Origin: CAZVPF01 sp964628195 | GTDB lineage: Bacteria > Planctomycetota > Phycisphaerae > Sedimentisphaerales > Anaerohalosphaeraceae | DNA: 17,858 nt | Assembly: GCA_964628195.1 (NCBI GenBank) | Contig: CAZVPF010000050.1 | Coordinates: 1-17,858 of the forward strand | Reading direction: 5' to 3' | Part shown: positions 5,886 through 13,742 of the stretch, piece after piece | Layout: every line of letters begins with the position of its first letter | How positions within the stretch are numbered: position 1 is the first letter of the stretch | Made by a program: the position numbers and the translations under genes | The notes under the pieces: generated by a model | Database searches by the model: none | Seen by the model: the letters and a program-made list of their open reading frames with translations, nothing else | Told to the model about the DNA's origin: nothing

Positions 5886-7025
5886 CTAACGGAGTTTCAG
5901 CGTTGAAAGGGCGATTATCGCAAAACCGATAGAAAGCAGCCAGAATCTTACCACAACCTGCGGCTCCGACCACCCTGCAAGATGGAAGTGATGATGTATC
6001 GGGGCGCAGCGGAAAATTCGCTTGCCGCCTGTGTATTTGAAATAACCCACCTGCAGTATGACACTGACAAGTTCCATAACGAAAACACCCCCGATAACCA
6101 GCAGCAGTATTTCGTGGCGGCTGACGATCGCTCCGTACCCCATCGCCGCACCGAGCGGCAGGGAGCCTATATCCCCCATGAACACCTGTGCCGGGTGGCA
6201 GTTGAACCAGAGGAAACCCAGGATGGCGCCCATTACCGCGGCAAAAAAGATGCACAACTCACCGGCCCCGGGCACATGAGGCAAAAGCAGGTAGCTTGCC
6301 CAGGTCGTGGCGCTGGTGCGTGACATCGTTTCCGAGGCCACAAAGCACAGTATTACAAGAACCGCTGAGACGATCCCGATACAGCCCGATGCCAGCCCGT
6401 CCATGCCGTCTGTAAGATTGACCGCGTTGCTGGTCGCCGAGATATAGAGCACTGTTATTATTGTAAAGGCCCACGGTGCAAGGGCGATGCCGTGCTTATA
6501 AAACGGCAGCCACAGCCTGCGGGCGTCGGGCAGGTTTGCAAAGTCTGAATACAGAAAAAGCCCGACCAGCACCGCCCCTCCGAACTGGAAAACGAGCTTT
6601 TCCCACGCCTTAAGCCCGTCTCGCGAGCGCTGCTTGATGTCGGAGGTCAGCTTCAGCCAGTCGTCGGCTGCGCCTATTCCCCCAAACCATATTATCACGA
6701 AAAGGGCCTTGTGGACAAATGGATTGCTGAGTTTCGCCCACAGCAAAGTCGAGACGGTTATCGAAAGCAGGATGATAAGCCCCCCCATTGTGGGGGTGTT
6801 CTTTCTTTCACGCATCAGCTTGTTGAGGTCGGCATGGTGAAATTCCGGCCTGTCGCCTATCTTTTTCCGCATCAGCCAGCGGATAATCTTAGGCCCGGCG
6901 AATATCGAGATAAGGAAAGAGGTCAGGGCCGCAACGATTGCGCGAAACATGACATCCTCCCAGGCGTAAAAACCCAGGCGGTATGTGAAAACGCTTCTAA
7001 GGTACCATAAAAGGTGGTATAACAA
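5886..7025 (-). CDS. mraY: Phospho-N-acetylmuramoyl-pentapeptide transferase
   Basis: Polytopic membrane enzyme that transfers phospho-MurNAc-pentapeptide from UDP to undecaprenyl phosphate, making lipid I. The family signatures are all present: TPTMGG at 77-82, the DDW pair of Asp at 121-122, NAVNLTDGMDGL at 200-211, FLWFN...AQVFMGDIGSLPLG at 271-292 with Asp285, and APIHHHF at 341-347. At 379 aa it is slightly longer than the E. coli protein. The start is TTG at 7025: it aligns with the usual MraY N-terminus and GAGGTC lies 5 nt upstream. An ATG at 6950 with GGGAGG before it is an internal alternative, but it would remove the first amphipathic segment. It follows murF with a 15-nt gap and is the last gene of the cluster; murD, ftsW and murG do not follow. 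Confidence 0.96.
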   Translation of the reverse strand: MLYHLLWYLRSVFTYRLGFYAWEDVMFRAIVAALTSFLISIFAGPKIIRWLMRKKIGDRPEFHHADLNKLMRERKNTPTMGGLIILLSITVSTLLWAKLSNPFVHKALFVIIWFGGIGAADDWLKLTSDIKQRSRDGLKAWEKLVFQFGGAVLVGLFLYSDFANLPDARRLWLPFYKHGIALAPWAFTIITVLYISATSNAVNLTDGMDGLASGCIGIVSAVLVILCFVASETMSRTSATTWASYLLLPHVPGAGELCIFFAAVMGAILGFLWFNCHPAQVFMGDIGSLPLGAAMGYGAIVSRHEILLLVIGGVFVMELVSVILQVGYFKYTGGKRIFRCAPIHHHFHLAGWSEPQVVVRFWLLSIGFAIIALSTLKLR

Positions 7026-7040
7026 ACCACGACCTCACAA

Positions 7041-8396
7041 TCAGCAATTCAGTTCGATTATTTTTTCAACCGCTTTTTCAAGGCCCGCGCTTCGTGAGCC
7101 CTTTACAAGTATTATATCGTCATTGCCGATAAATTCGTGCAATTTATCACATAACGCATCCGTGCTTTCAAAGCAGGCGGTAGTTATTTCCGGGCATGCG
7201 TGTTTTTTCACTTCAGCCGAGACAGTTTCGCCCATGGAACCTGCGAACATAATCAGCCCGACCCCGCTTTTTACGGCAAGTTCGGCAAGCTTCCTGTGCA
7301 GCGGCTCGGATAAGTCGCCAAGTTCTGCCATATCACCGGCGATAAAGACCTTTCGACTCTGTGGGGCTTGTTCTGCGAGCCTGCCCAGGCAGTCCAGGGC
7401 ATTTGCCATTGACGCAAGGTTGGCATTGTAACAATCGTTTATAAGAGTCAATCCCCCGACGTGCAATATCTGCATTCGCATAGAGACAGGCCTGAAGGTT
7501 TCAATGCGTCCCGCGAACTCCTGCGCTTTAACCCCAAGCTCCCTGCACAGCGCCCATGCCGCCAGAGCGTTTTCAAGGTTGGCCATCCCGGGCAGCGGGA
7601 CGTTGACCGTTACCCCCTCTATTGCAATTGTACCGCTGTCACCGCTGCACCGCAGGTTCACCCCCCTGGTCACACAGCCCGGACCCTGGCCGAATGTAAT
7701 GAACTCAAGCCCCTGCGACCGGCAGTACCCGACCAAATCGGCGAAGTTGCCGTTTATGATCAATTTTCCGCCCGGTGTCAGGCCTTTGCTTATTGAGACT
7801 TTCTCGGTGATTATGTTGTCTATGCTGCCGAAGCCCTCGAGGTGCGCAGGATGAATGTTGGTAACCATAGCTATATCCGGCCAGGCGATCTTCGTAAGCA
7901 TTTCGATCTCCCCGGGGCGGTTCGTGCCCAGTTCGGTAACAATTATTTCGTGTCCCTCATTTGCGGTCAGCAGTGTGTGCGGCAGGCCGATTATGTTGTT
8001 GTAGCTTTTCGGCGAGCGGTGGGTCTTGAAGCTGCCTGCAAGAACGTGAGCTGCCATTTCCTTTGTAGAGGTTTTGCCTGCCGAACCTGTTATCGCGACA
8101 ACCTTAGCCGGCAGCTTTTTCCTGTACCACCTCGCAACCCGGCCCAGCGCAACAGTTACATCATCGACAAAGACCGCCCTTTCCCAGCTATGAGGCTGGG
8201 AGCAGACAACACAAGCGGCGTTTTTCTCAATCGCCGTTTCGATAAAGTCGTGACCGTCAAAGGTGGGACCTTTTATCGCGAAAAAGCAGTCGCCCTCTTT
8301 AATGGTTCGCGTATCTGTGCTCATGCCGGTTACCGGCAGGTTGCTGTTTATATGACTTCCAAGAATTTCGGCGATTTCACCTGTTGTTGTCTGCAT
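7041..8396 (-). CDS. murF: UDP-N-acetylmuramoyl-tripeptide--D-alanyl-D-alanine ligase
   Basis: Cytoplasmic Mur ligase that adds D-Ala-D-Ala to UDP-MurNAc-tripeptide using ATP. 451 aa, typical length. An N-terminal uridine-binding domain (STDTR at 26-30, GDCFFAIKGPTFDGHDF at 35-51) is followed by the ATP loop GSAGKTSTKEM at 104-114, ELGTNRPGEI at 155-164, N-x-DNPR-equivalent region NDCYNANLASM at 320-330 and GDMAELG at 354-360. The ATG overlaps the stop of the upstream S41-like gene as TGATG, pointing to translational coupling. The product feeds MraY, encoded next. Confidence 0.96.
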   Translation of the reverse strand: MQTTTGEIAEILGSHINSNLPVTGMSTDTRTIKEGDCFFAIKGPTFDGHDFIETAIEKNAACVVCSQPHSWERAVFVDDVTVALGRVARWYRKKLPAKVVAITGSAGKTSTKEMAAHVLAGSFKTHRSPKSYNNIIGLPHTLLTANEGHEIIVTELGTNRPGEIEMLTKIAWPDIAMVTNIHPAHLEGFGSIDNIITEKVSISKGLTPGGKLIINGNFADLVGYCRSQGLEFITFGQGPGCVTRGVNLRCSGDSGTIAIEGVTVNVPLPGMANLENALAAWALCRELGVKAQEFAGRIETFRPVSMRMQILHVGGLTLINDCYNANLASMANALDCLGRLAEQAPQSRKVFIAGDMAELGDLSEPLHRKLAELAVKSGVGLIMFAGSMGETVSAEVKKHACPEITTACFESTDALCDKLHEFIGNDDIILVKGSRSAGLEKAVEKIIELNC

Positions 8397-9907
8397 CAGT
8401 CGAGCCCCTCCTTTTTAAGCTGCCCAATTTCATTAACGATTCGGACCAGAAGCTGTTCAGCCGGCAAAGCAGTATCGATCTCGATGTCGGGCAAAATGCC
8501 TTTGTCGGGCTTTGCGCTTTCATTTCGCTGAAACTTCGCAGACGGAACTGTAAAAACCACTCCGCTGTTGCGAAGGAAAACAGGAACCGGTTTTGCATAA
8601 TAAGTTTCGGCTGCGCCTGTCTCAGCCCCTGCTGTGATGCCAATGCCGCTGTCCTTAACCACCCCCCCAAGCATCGAAGCCGCTGATGCCGTAACATTAC
8701 CGGTAAGCACAACTACGCTGCCCTCATAACCTTTTTTGCCGGTTGGTATCCTCGTGTACTCGGGTCTTTGCCATGTCTCTCCGTCGAGCCTTTGGGGGTC
8801 GAACGGGACCGGGCGGTGGTCGCTTAGCTTGAGGAAGTTTTCCAGGTGGAGAAAAGAGGGCGAGTTTTTCATGATCAGCCCGTATACAAGCATGTTCTTT
8901 TGATAAAGCTCGCTGTATCGCCAGCTAAGCTTATAAGGCTCAACCGGTTTGGCCGTTAAGTTCCCGATAAGTTCCCACACCAGAGATTCGTCGCCGAGCT
9001 GATTTTCACGGACGTCTATGACAAGAAGCTCGACGTTCTTGTTTGCGGCCCGTTCGAACATATCAGCCAAAAAGGTTTGGAATTTATCAAGAGTATAACC
9101 GTACTTATGCTTTGTGTCGTCTACGATGGCAAACGTTTTGGCCCGAAAATGACAGACCCTCCTGCCGGCGATATCATTATGAATTTCATAGCTCCATTTA
9201 GGCCCCACAATATTCGGTATGTAATGAACCCCGTCCGTTTTCAGTTTACAGGCCTTTACCGACTCGCTTACCGTCTCACCGTTATGGTCGGTATATTCTA
9301 TTCGAAAGTTTTCTTTTTCGCCGTACATGTACCAGTAAAGGGAGATGAAATCCTCTGCGGCGGCAACTTTACTTAAAAATGCGTTCCTGTGCGGGCAATA
9401 GCCGGCCATCTCGCTTATAAGTGTCTCACCGTCCACGGCATTTACGCTCTTGACCGCTGCGCCCCGGTACAAGTTGCCATTTTTGAAACCGGGCAGAAAT
9501 CCGTCTGCCGCAAGACCGGCTCGGCTGTCGTACCTGAGCTTTACGGGAAAGAAAACCTCACCCCTTTCAGCAGCTTCGAGAAAGTCCATCGCAGGCTTTG
9601 CCCTTGTACGGTAATCGTTCAATCCCGCAAGCAGTTTCGCTATATCCATGTTGAATTTCTTTCGGGGATTACGTTTTTCAAGTCCGTCTTTAACTCTTCC
9701 AAGCTGCTGGTAAAAGGTTTGTCTTTCACAGCGGGCAAAAGGTTCGGGGTGAATCGCGAGCAGATTTTTCACAAGCTGATCGAGGTCCTCTGCCGCCTGC
9801 TTTTTTGATAAGCTTTCAATATCTTTGGTGTAACCCGAAACCCCCGTCGCGCAGCAGAAGACACCAGGCAGCAAAAGTACGAAAAGATACCGGATTTTAG
9901 CCTCCAT
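8396..9907 (-). CDS. Exported S41-type (C-terminal processing-like) peptidase homologue within the mur operon
   Basis: 503 aa from ATG 9907, chosen because GGAGG lies 7 nt upstream and a signal peptide follows (KIRYLFVLLLPG ... ATGVSG); an in-frame Met 14 codons earlier lacks this. The C-terminal half has the S41 fold: VELLVIDVRENQLGD at 292-306 (a degenerate form of the usual DxRxNxGG), VVVLTGNVTASAASMLGG at 398-415 with Ser408 as likely nucleophile, ITAGAETGA at 424-432, LRNSGVVFTVPSAKFQ at 445-460 and DKGILPDIEI at 468-477, the usual closing GxxPDI. It resembles the non-CTP subgroup and no PDZ domain was recognised. It overlaps murE by 11 nt and murF by 1 nt, so it is made together with the ligases but acts outside the cytoplasm. 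A role in cell-wall or envelope processing is inferred from context only. Confidence 0.85.
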   Translation of the reverse strand: MEAKIRYLFVLLLPGVFCCATGVSGYTKDIESLSKKQAAEDLDQLVKNLLAIHPEPFARCERQTFYQQLGRVKDGLEKRNPRKKFNMDIAKLLAGLNDYRTRAKPAMDFLEAAERGEVFFPVKLRYDSRAGLAADGFLPGFKNGNLYRGAAVKSVNAVDGETLISEMAGYCPHRNAFLSKVAAAEDFISLYWYMYGEKENFRIEYTDHNGETVSESVKACKLKTDGVHYIPNIVGPKWSYEIHNDIAGRRVCHFRAKTFAIVDDTKHKYGYTLDKFQTFLADMFERAANKNVELLVIDVRENQLGDESLVWELIGNLTAKPVEPYKLSWRYSELYQKNMLVYGLIMKNSPSFLHLENFLKLSDHRPVPFDPQRLDGETWQRPEYTRIPTGKKGYEGSVVVLTGNVTASAASMLGGVVKDSGIGITAGAETGAAETYYAKPVPVFLRNSGVVFTVPSAKFQRNESAKPDKGILPDIEIDTALPAEQLLVRIVNEIGQLKKEGLD

Positions 9908-11339
9908 ACTTAGCCTCCAGAGCCCGGCGGGCGACAATACGGTCGTCAAACGCTATTTTTGTTTCGCCGATGAGTTGGTATGTTTCATGACCTTTACCGG
10001 CAATAAGAATCATGTCGTCCCGCTCGGCCGTTTCCACAGCAAAGCTGATCGCCTTTTCCCTGTCGGGTTCTACGATAAGTCTTTCCGGCCCCGGGTCACT
10101 GAAGCCTTTGACAATGTCATCGATAATTGCCCGCGGGTTTTCACTTCTCGGGTTGTCCGAAGTTACCACAACGATATCGGCAAGTTTCTGCGCCGTCTCG
10201 GCCATTCGCGGTCTTTTGGTCTTGTCCCTGTCGCCCCCGCACCCGAATACGACAATAAGCCTTGCCCCGCAGACAGCCCGAAGGCTGCTTAGAACATTGA
10301 AAAGCGCATCGTCCGTGTGGGCGTAATCGACCAGAACCGTGACCGGCCAGCTGCCCATGACCGCTTCGAGCCTGCCGGGGACATCGCGGAAACTGCTTAG
10401 CGCATCGGCGATCTGTTCAAGCGAAAACCCCGCGCCGATACAAAGACCCGCCGCTGCCAGCTGGTTGCTTATGTTGTGCCTGCCTTTCTGGCTGGTTTCG
10501 ACCTCAACATCCCGGCTGTTATAACTCAGAACATACCTGCCGCCCGAGGCGTTCAGCTCAATAATATCTGCATGGATATCCGCCTGGTTTTCGATGCCGT
10601 AAAAAAGTACATCGCATTTGCAGGCGGCTTTTACCTCGCCGAAATACTGCGAATCCATGTTTATAACAGCTGTCGAATCAGCGGTCAGGTTTTCAAAAAG
10701 TATCATCTTCGCCGCGAGATACTGTTCGATGGTTTTATGGTAGTCGAGATGGTCGCCGCTAAGGTTCGTAAAAGCCGCGGCCTTAAAATCGATGCCCCAA
10801 AGCCTGTCCTGTACCAAGGCATGCGAACTTGCCTCCACTACTGAAAAATCACAGCCGTTGCAAGTCATTGCATCTGTCAAAGCGGCAATGGTCATCGCAT
10901 CGGGCGTGGTAAGCTGCGCCGGCAATTCGCCCTTACCCGTGTCGCTGCAAACGGTTCCGATCATCCCGCACTTTCGGCCCGATGAATTGATGATATGACG
11001 CACGAGGTAAGCAACGGTTGTTTTGCCGTTTGTTCCGGTTACTGCCAGGTTTGTCAGCCTTGCCGAGGGCCTGTTATAGAACGCCTGACAAAGCTCCGCG
11101 AAAGCCTTGCGGGAATTATCCACTATCACCTGCTCGGCACGGCCGGTCTCAATGTGCCTTTCGCTTACGATAAAACTTGCCCCCGCTTCTGCCGCGAGAG
11201 CAATAAAGTCATGCCCGTCGTGCATGTCACCGACAATCGCCACAAAGCAATCACCCTGCCGCAGATCACGTGAATCGCAGCATGGCCTGATGCCTCGATT
11301 GGAGTTTTCTATAAAACTTACAAGCTCTTGAAAATGCAT
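9897..11339 (-). CDS. murE: UDP-N-acetylmuramoyl-L-alanyl-D-glutamate--2,6-diaminopimelate ligase
   Basis: Cytoplasmic Mur ligase that adds the third stem-peptide residue. 480 aa. Seen in order: uridine-binding N-terminal domain with SRDLRQGDCFVAIVG at 23-37, ATP loop TGTNGKTT at 101-108, TTPDA at 144-148, EASSHAL at 169-175, the carbamylated-Lys region AAKMILFEN with Lys211, GRLE at 322-325, VDYAHTDDAL at 337-346 and DNPRSENP at 395-402. DNPR is the signature for meso-diaminopimelate rather than L-lysine, so the peptidoglycan is predicted to be the mDAP type. First gene of murE - S41-like - murF - mraY. A terminator and spacer separate it from the gene upstream, so it needs a promoter within 11340-11428; AGG lies 8-10 nt before the ATG. 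Confidence 0.96.
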   Translation of the reverse strand: MHFQELVSFIENSNRGIRPCCDSRDLRQGDCFVAIVGDMHDGHDFIALAAEAGASFIVSERHIETGRAEQVIVDNSRKAFAELCQAFYNRPSARLTNLAVTGTNGKTTVAYLVRHIINSSGRKCGMIGTVCSDTGKGELPAQLTTPDAMTIAALTDAMTCNGCDFSVVEASSHALVQDRLWGIDFKAAAFTNLSGDHLDYHKTIEQYLAAKMILFENLTADSTAVINMDSQYFGEVKAACKCDVLFYGIENQADIHADIIELNASGGRYVLSYNSRDVEVETSQKGRHNISNQLAAAGLCIGAGFSLEQIADALSSFRDVPGRLEAVMGSWPVTVLVDYAHTDDALFNVLSSLRAVCGARLIVVFGCGGDRDKTKRPRMAETAQKLADIVVVTSDNPRSENPRAIIDDIVKGFSDPGPERLIVEPDREKAISFAVETAERDDMILIAGKGHETYQLIGETKIAFDDRIVARRALEAKYGG

Positions 11340-11355
11340 TTTTTAACCTAAGCGT

Positions 11356-11412
11356 AATCAAAAGCATTGTAACTGCCCGTAATTAAAATGCAATCAAAAG
11401 CACTGCGTAACT
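11356..11412. repeat. Imperfect direct repeat in the murE upstream region
   Basis: AATCAAAAGCATTG-TAACT (11356-11374) recurs as AATCAAAAGCACTGCGTAACT (11392-11412), spaced 36 nt start to start. It lies between the upstream terminator and the murE ATG. The spacing is near three and a half helical turns, and a regulator site is possible. A weak minus-strand -10 (TACAAT, 11369-11374) lies in the first copy. Confidence 0.45.
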
Positions 11413-11427
11413 CAAAAAGATCCGCGC

Positions 11428-11450
11428 AAAAAAGCAGGGCCGTCAGCCCT
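11428..11450 (-). terminator. Rho-independent terminator upstream of murE
   Basis: On the minus strand AGGGC-TGACG-GCCCT (11436-11450) is followed by GC and six T (11428-11433). It ends transcription from the small Ala-rich gene and insulates the mur operon. Confidence 0.7.
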
Positions 11451-11502
11451 CCCTTGCGGAGACTAACAGCCCTTTGCTTATTTTGTGAAAGGTCGTTGTA
11501 AA

Positions 11503-11518
11503 TTAACCCATGGGTTAA
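11503..11518. promoter_or_regulatory. 16-bp perfect palindrome
   Basis: TTAACCCATGGGTTAA, self-complementary with no loop, 14 nt beyond the stop of the Ala-rich gene and about 52 nt before the terminator hairpin. A protein-binding site is possible; as RNA it could only form a hairpin with reduced stem. Confidence 0.4.
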
Positions 11519-11531
11519 AATACCCTTTAAT

Positions 11532-11864
11532 TTACCGTTTGACCCTTGCTGAAGCTGCAACAACCTGTGCTGCCTTAACCTTACCGACAGCGGCTTCTGC
11601 CTCTTCTTTGGCCTTTCTTGCCTGGGTAGCGATCTGCTCTGCACGCAGTGCTGCCTCTTCGGCTTTGGCCTTTTCCTCTGCAGCGGCTTCTTCAGCCTTT
11701 GTTACTGCCTCTTCCGCCCACATTACTGCGTCGGAAGCTTCCCTCTCAGCCTTTTCGAGCAGCTTGATAGCGTCGGCTTCTGCCTTTGCCTTCTGTACAG
11801 CCTTTACTGCTGCCTCTTCTGCCTTTTCCGCCAAGATGATGGGTTTTGCTTTTGGTGTAGCCAT
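11532..11864 (-). CDS. Small Ala/Lys/Glu-rich helical protein
   Basis: 110 aa, of which 36 are Ala, with Lys and Glu making up most of the rest. The sequence is an almost continuous run of AEE, KAE and AAE units from about residue 12 to 100, predicted to be a long charged helix or coiled coil, with a short polar start (MATPKAKPII) and a basic end (SARVKR). There is no signal peptide, membrane segment or Cys. The ATG at 11864 has GGAG 9 nt upstream. It stands alone between the murE terminator and the divergent coiled-coil gene. Similar low-complexity proteins resemble TolA stalks or histone H1-like tails by composition, which is not evidence of function. No family is recognised. Confidence 0.7.
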   Translation of the reverse strand: MATPKAKPIILAEKAEEAAVKAVQKAKAEADAIKLLEKAEREASDAVMWAEEAVTKAEEAAAEEKAKAEEAALRAEQIATQARKAKEEAEAAVGKVKAAQVVAASARVKR

Positions 11865-11912
11865 TTTCGGTCTCCATAAAAATTACCTGGATATTAATGT
11901 TTACTACCTCTT

Positions 11913-11928
11913 GCCGGCACCTGCCGAC
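11913..11928. promoter_or_regulatory. Inverted repeat upstream of the Ala-rich gene
   Basis: GCCGGCA-CC-TGCCGAC pairs along 7 positions with one G-T and a 2-nt centre. It lies 49 nt upstream of the ATG at 11864 and could be an operator. The remaining 12-kb intergenic stretch (about 11930-12109) is AT- and T-rich with no gene seen. Confidence 0.3.
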
Positions 11929-12109
11929 AGGGTATTTGTCGTCAACCCCCCTGCCCGACTTAATATAAATACACACTCTTTACCGGTGTTTTTTTTCTTT
12001 TCTGGAAACTTGAAAAAAATTTCACCCTTTCTTTATTTCCGTTAAGTGCACGCAAACCGATGCCGAAGATTTATTTGAGATAAGGTCTTTCAATCAAGGA
12101 TATTATAGG

Positions 12110-13378
12110 TTGGAAAATACCCAGAACAAAAAAGGGCCGCAACTTTCAAGGGCCGACCTGCTGAGAATAAAAAATTATTGTTCTCGAGCTTCCCTCGGTC
12201 CGTGGGTAAGAAGTGCCGATAAATCGAAAACTATCGTCTCTTCGCCCGATAAACCAACGCGCGCCAGATATGATATCTGCAAATTGACCGGCGGCGAACA
12301 TTCGCAGGACTGGTTCAATTTTCAGTTCATCGCCAACGCAAGGCAGGATTTGCCGAAAGTGACTCAGCGTTGCCTCGAGCTTATGAAGCTGATGGATATG
12401 CTAACAAGACACGTAGAACTGGAACGCGCAAACAGAAGGCTCGAGATCGCTATAATAAGGAATCATCTCAAGAAGGTCCGAAAAAAAAGGATAGAGCTTC
12501 TGAACAAAAAAACCAGGCTCGAAAGTCAGCACCAGGAGGACCAGTTGAAACTGAAACTGGTCTCAAAGCAGCTTGAGCTTGAAAGATCGATAAACAGGAT
12601 GGAACTTGAAAGATCAAGAAAAGATTTGGAAAAAGAAAGGGCCGAAAAATTGGAACTCTATAACCGCGAACAGGACAGAAGCAGGTGCGACCAACTGCTC
12701 GACGATCTTGACAGGATCGAAACGGTGCTCAAAAGCAAGGAAGAGCAGGAAAAACGTGAAAACGGCTGGACAACAAATGATTCCCGCCACGCAGCCAGAA
12801 ATTATGTCTTCCCGAGGGATAAAAAACAGGACCAGCAGCAAGACTGCGAAACTAAAGACCAATCGCCCCAGCAGGCCGAGACTTTAGAGGATGCCTCAGA
12901 GTACACCCACCCCCAACAGCAGCTCGACCAGGCGCAAAATCCCGATCTCGAGGCAGGCGAAACCCAGACCCAGCCGGAAGAAGTTGAATATTCCGAGCCT
13001 CAGCCGGAACCAGCTGCCCAGCAGCCAGCCGAGCCTGTGCAGGAACAAACCGAAGAACATCAGCCGAATTCACCTTTCGAAAGCAAACTCGGCCTGGACC
13101 AGGCTAAGCAGCAGGTTGCAAACACTATCGAAAACGGGCCGAAATCCGATCTCCCCCAGTCGGAAGATGATGAGGACATGCTCAGCTTCGAGGAAATGAT
13201 GAACGAGCTGGACAGGACCGAAGCGGCGCTGAACAGCTGGTCTAAAGAGGAAACACCGCGTTACGGCCAGTTCGGTGAGAATATAACCAACGCAGCCAGG
13301 GTCGCACGCGAGTTCGTCGAGCCAGCACTTGACCTGACCAGGGACAGCTCCGAGCAGTCCAGCGAGCAGACGGCATAA
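12110..13378 (+). CDS. Coiled-coil, Gln/Glu/Pro-rich protein with an N-terminal GPW...ARxDLP module
   Basis: 422 aa from a TTG at 12110 with AAGGA 10-14 nt upstream; no ATG gives a comparable N-terminus. Residues 12-90 contain LLRIKNYCSRASLGPW (17-32) and FIANARQDLPKV (73-84). This pair, 'AxxGPW' and 'FIAxARxDLPxL', is a pattern seen in small phage and prophage proteins (Ead/Ea22-like and relatives). Residues about 95-225 form a long, highly charged coiled coil with repeated ELERSxxRxELE patterns. Residues about 230-345 are low-complexity and rich in Gln, Pro and Glu, expected to be disordered. Residues 350-400 hold an acidic helix (EDMLSFEEMMNELDRTEAAL). There is no signal peptide or membrane segment, so it is likely cytoplasmic. 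It is followed by a clear terminator. Function unknown; a scaffold role would be a guess. Confidence 0.8.
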   Translation: MENTQNKKGPQLSRADLLRIKNYCSRASLGPWVRSADKSKTIVSSPDKPTRARYDICKLTGGEHSQDWFNFQFIANARQDLPKVTQRCLELMKLMDMLTRHVELERANRRLEIAIIRNHLKKVRKKRIELLNKKTRLESQHQEDQLKLKLVSKQLELERSINRMELERSRKDLEKERAEKLELYNREQDRSRCDQLLDDLDRIETVLKSKEEQEKRENGWTTNDSRHAARNYVFPRDKKQDQQQDCETKDQSPQQAETLEDASEYTHPQQQLDQAQNPDLEAGETQTQPEEVEYSEPQPEPAAQQPAEPVQEQTEEHQPNSPFESKLGLDQAKQQVANTIENGPKSDLPQSEDDEDMLSFEEMMNELDRTEAALNSWSKEETPRYGQFGENITNAARVAREFVEPALDLTRDSSEQSSEQTA

Positions 13379-13438
13379 ACGCCTTACAAATCGCGACTTA
13401 AACGGCGAAAACATAAAAACGGATTGATGTGGAACGTT

Positions 13439-13472
13439 AGCCGGGTTGATCGGTGTCAGCCCGGCTTTTTTT
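13439..13472 (+). terminator. Rho-independent terminator of the coiled-coil gene
   Basis: AGCCGGG (13439-13445) pairs with CCCGGCT (13460-13466), followed by a run of seven T. It lies 60 nt after the stop at 13378 and before the convergent DUF6485-like gene. There is no T-tract on the minus strand, so it is read as one-directional. Confidence 0.8.
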
Positions 13473-13497
13473 ATGTTTAAACAGAAACCGGGCCGGT

Positions 13498-13692
13498 TTA
13501 CAGGTTCCAGGACTTTGCGAAATTTGCGAAGCTTCTATCGTAGGATTTTTCCGCCTCCGCCGGGAAGCAGCAGCCCGGCAGTTCCTTGTTCTTTAAGTGG
13601 CTCTGCAGGCAGTCGCAGCACATCCCCCTCTTGCCGCAGCTCATATATGTACATCCGCAAAACTCAAGATTACGATCTTTTTTGCATTCCAT
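13498..13692 (-). CDS. DUF6485-like small Cys-rich protein
   Basis: 64 aa with nine Cys: MEC at the start, CGC at 12-14, C19, then CCDC at 25-28 and CC at 41-42. The framework MECxKxxNLxxCxCTYxxCxxxGxCCxCLxxHxxxxELPxCxFP ... KxYDRSxxNF matches what I recall of DUF6485, a small family of unknown function in anaerobes. The Cys pattern points to binding of a metal or an iron-sulphur cluster (inference). The ATG at 13692 has AGGAG 8 nt upstream. It follows the DRG-like GTPase by 50 nt on the same strand, so shared transcription is likely. No signal peptide. Confidence 0.8.
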   Translation of the reverse strand: MECKKDRNLEFCGCTYMSCGKRGMCCDCLQSHLKNKELPGCCFPAEAEKSYDRSFANFAKSWNL

Positions 13693-13742
13693 TGGATAAC
13701 TCCTGGTAACAATTTCAATTTATAGGACGATTTTATCGAAAC

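Noticed and set aside
7842..8531. 229-codon plus-strand frame across the murF/S41 junction
   Set aside because: Antisense to two conserved genes that overlap by one base; no support.
11503..11518. Palindrome TTAACCCATGGGTTAA as a terminator
   Set aside because: No loop and no T-tract; the real terminator lies further downstream at 11428-11450.
13439..13472. Bidirectional terminator between convergent genes
   Set aside because: Only the plus strand has the T-tract; the minus side reads CTAACG after the stem.
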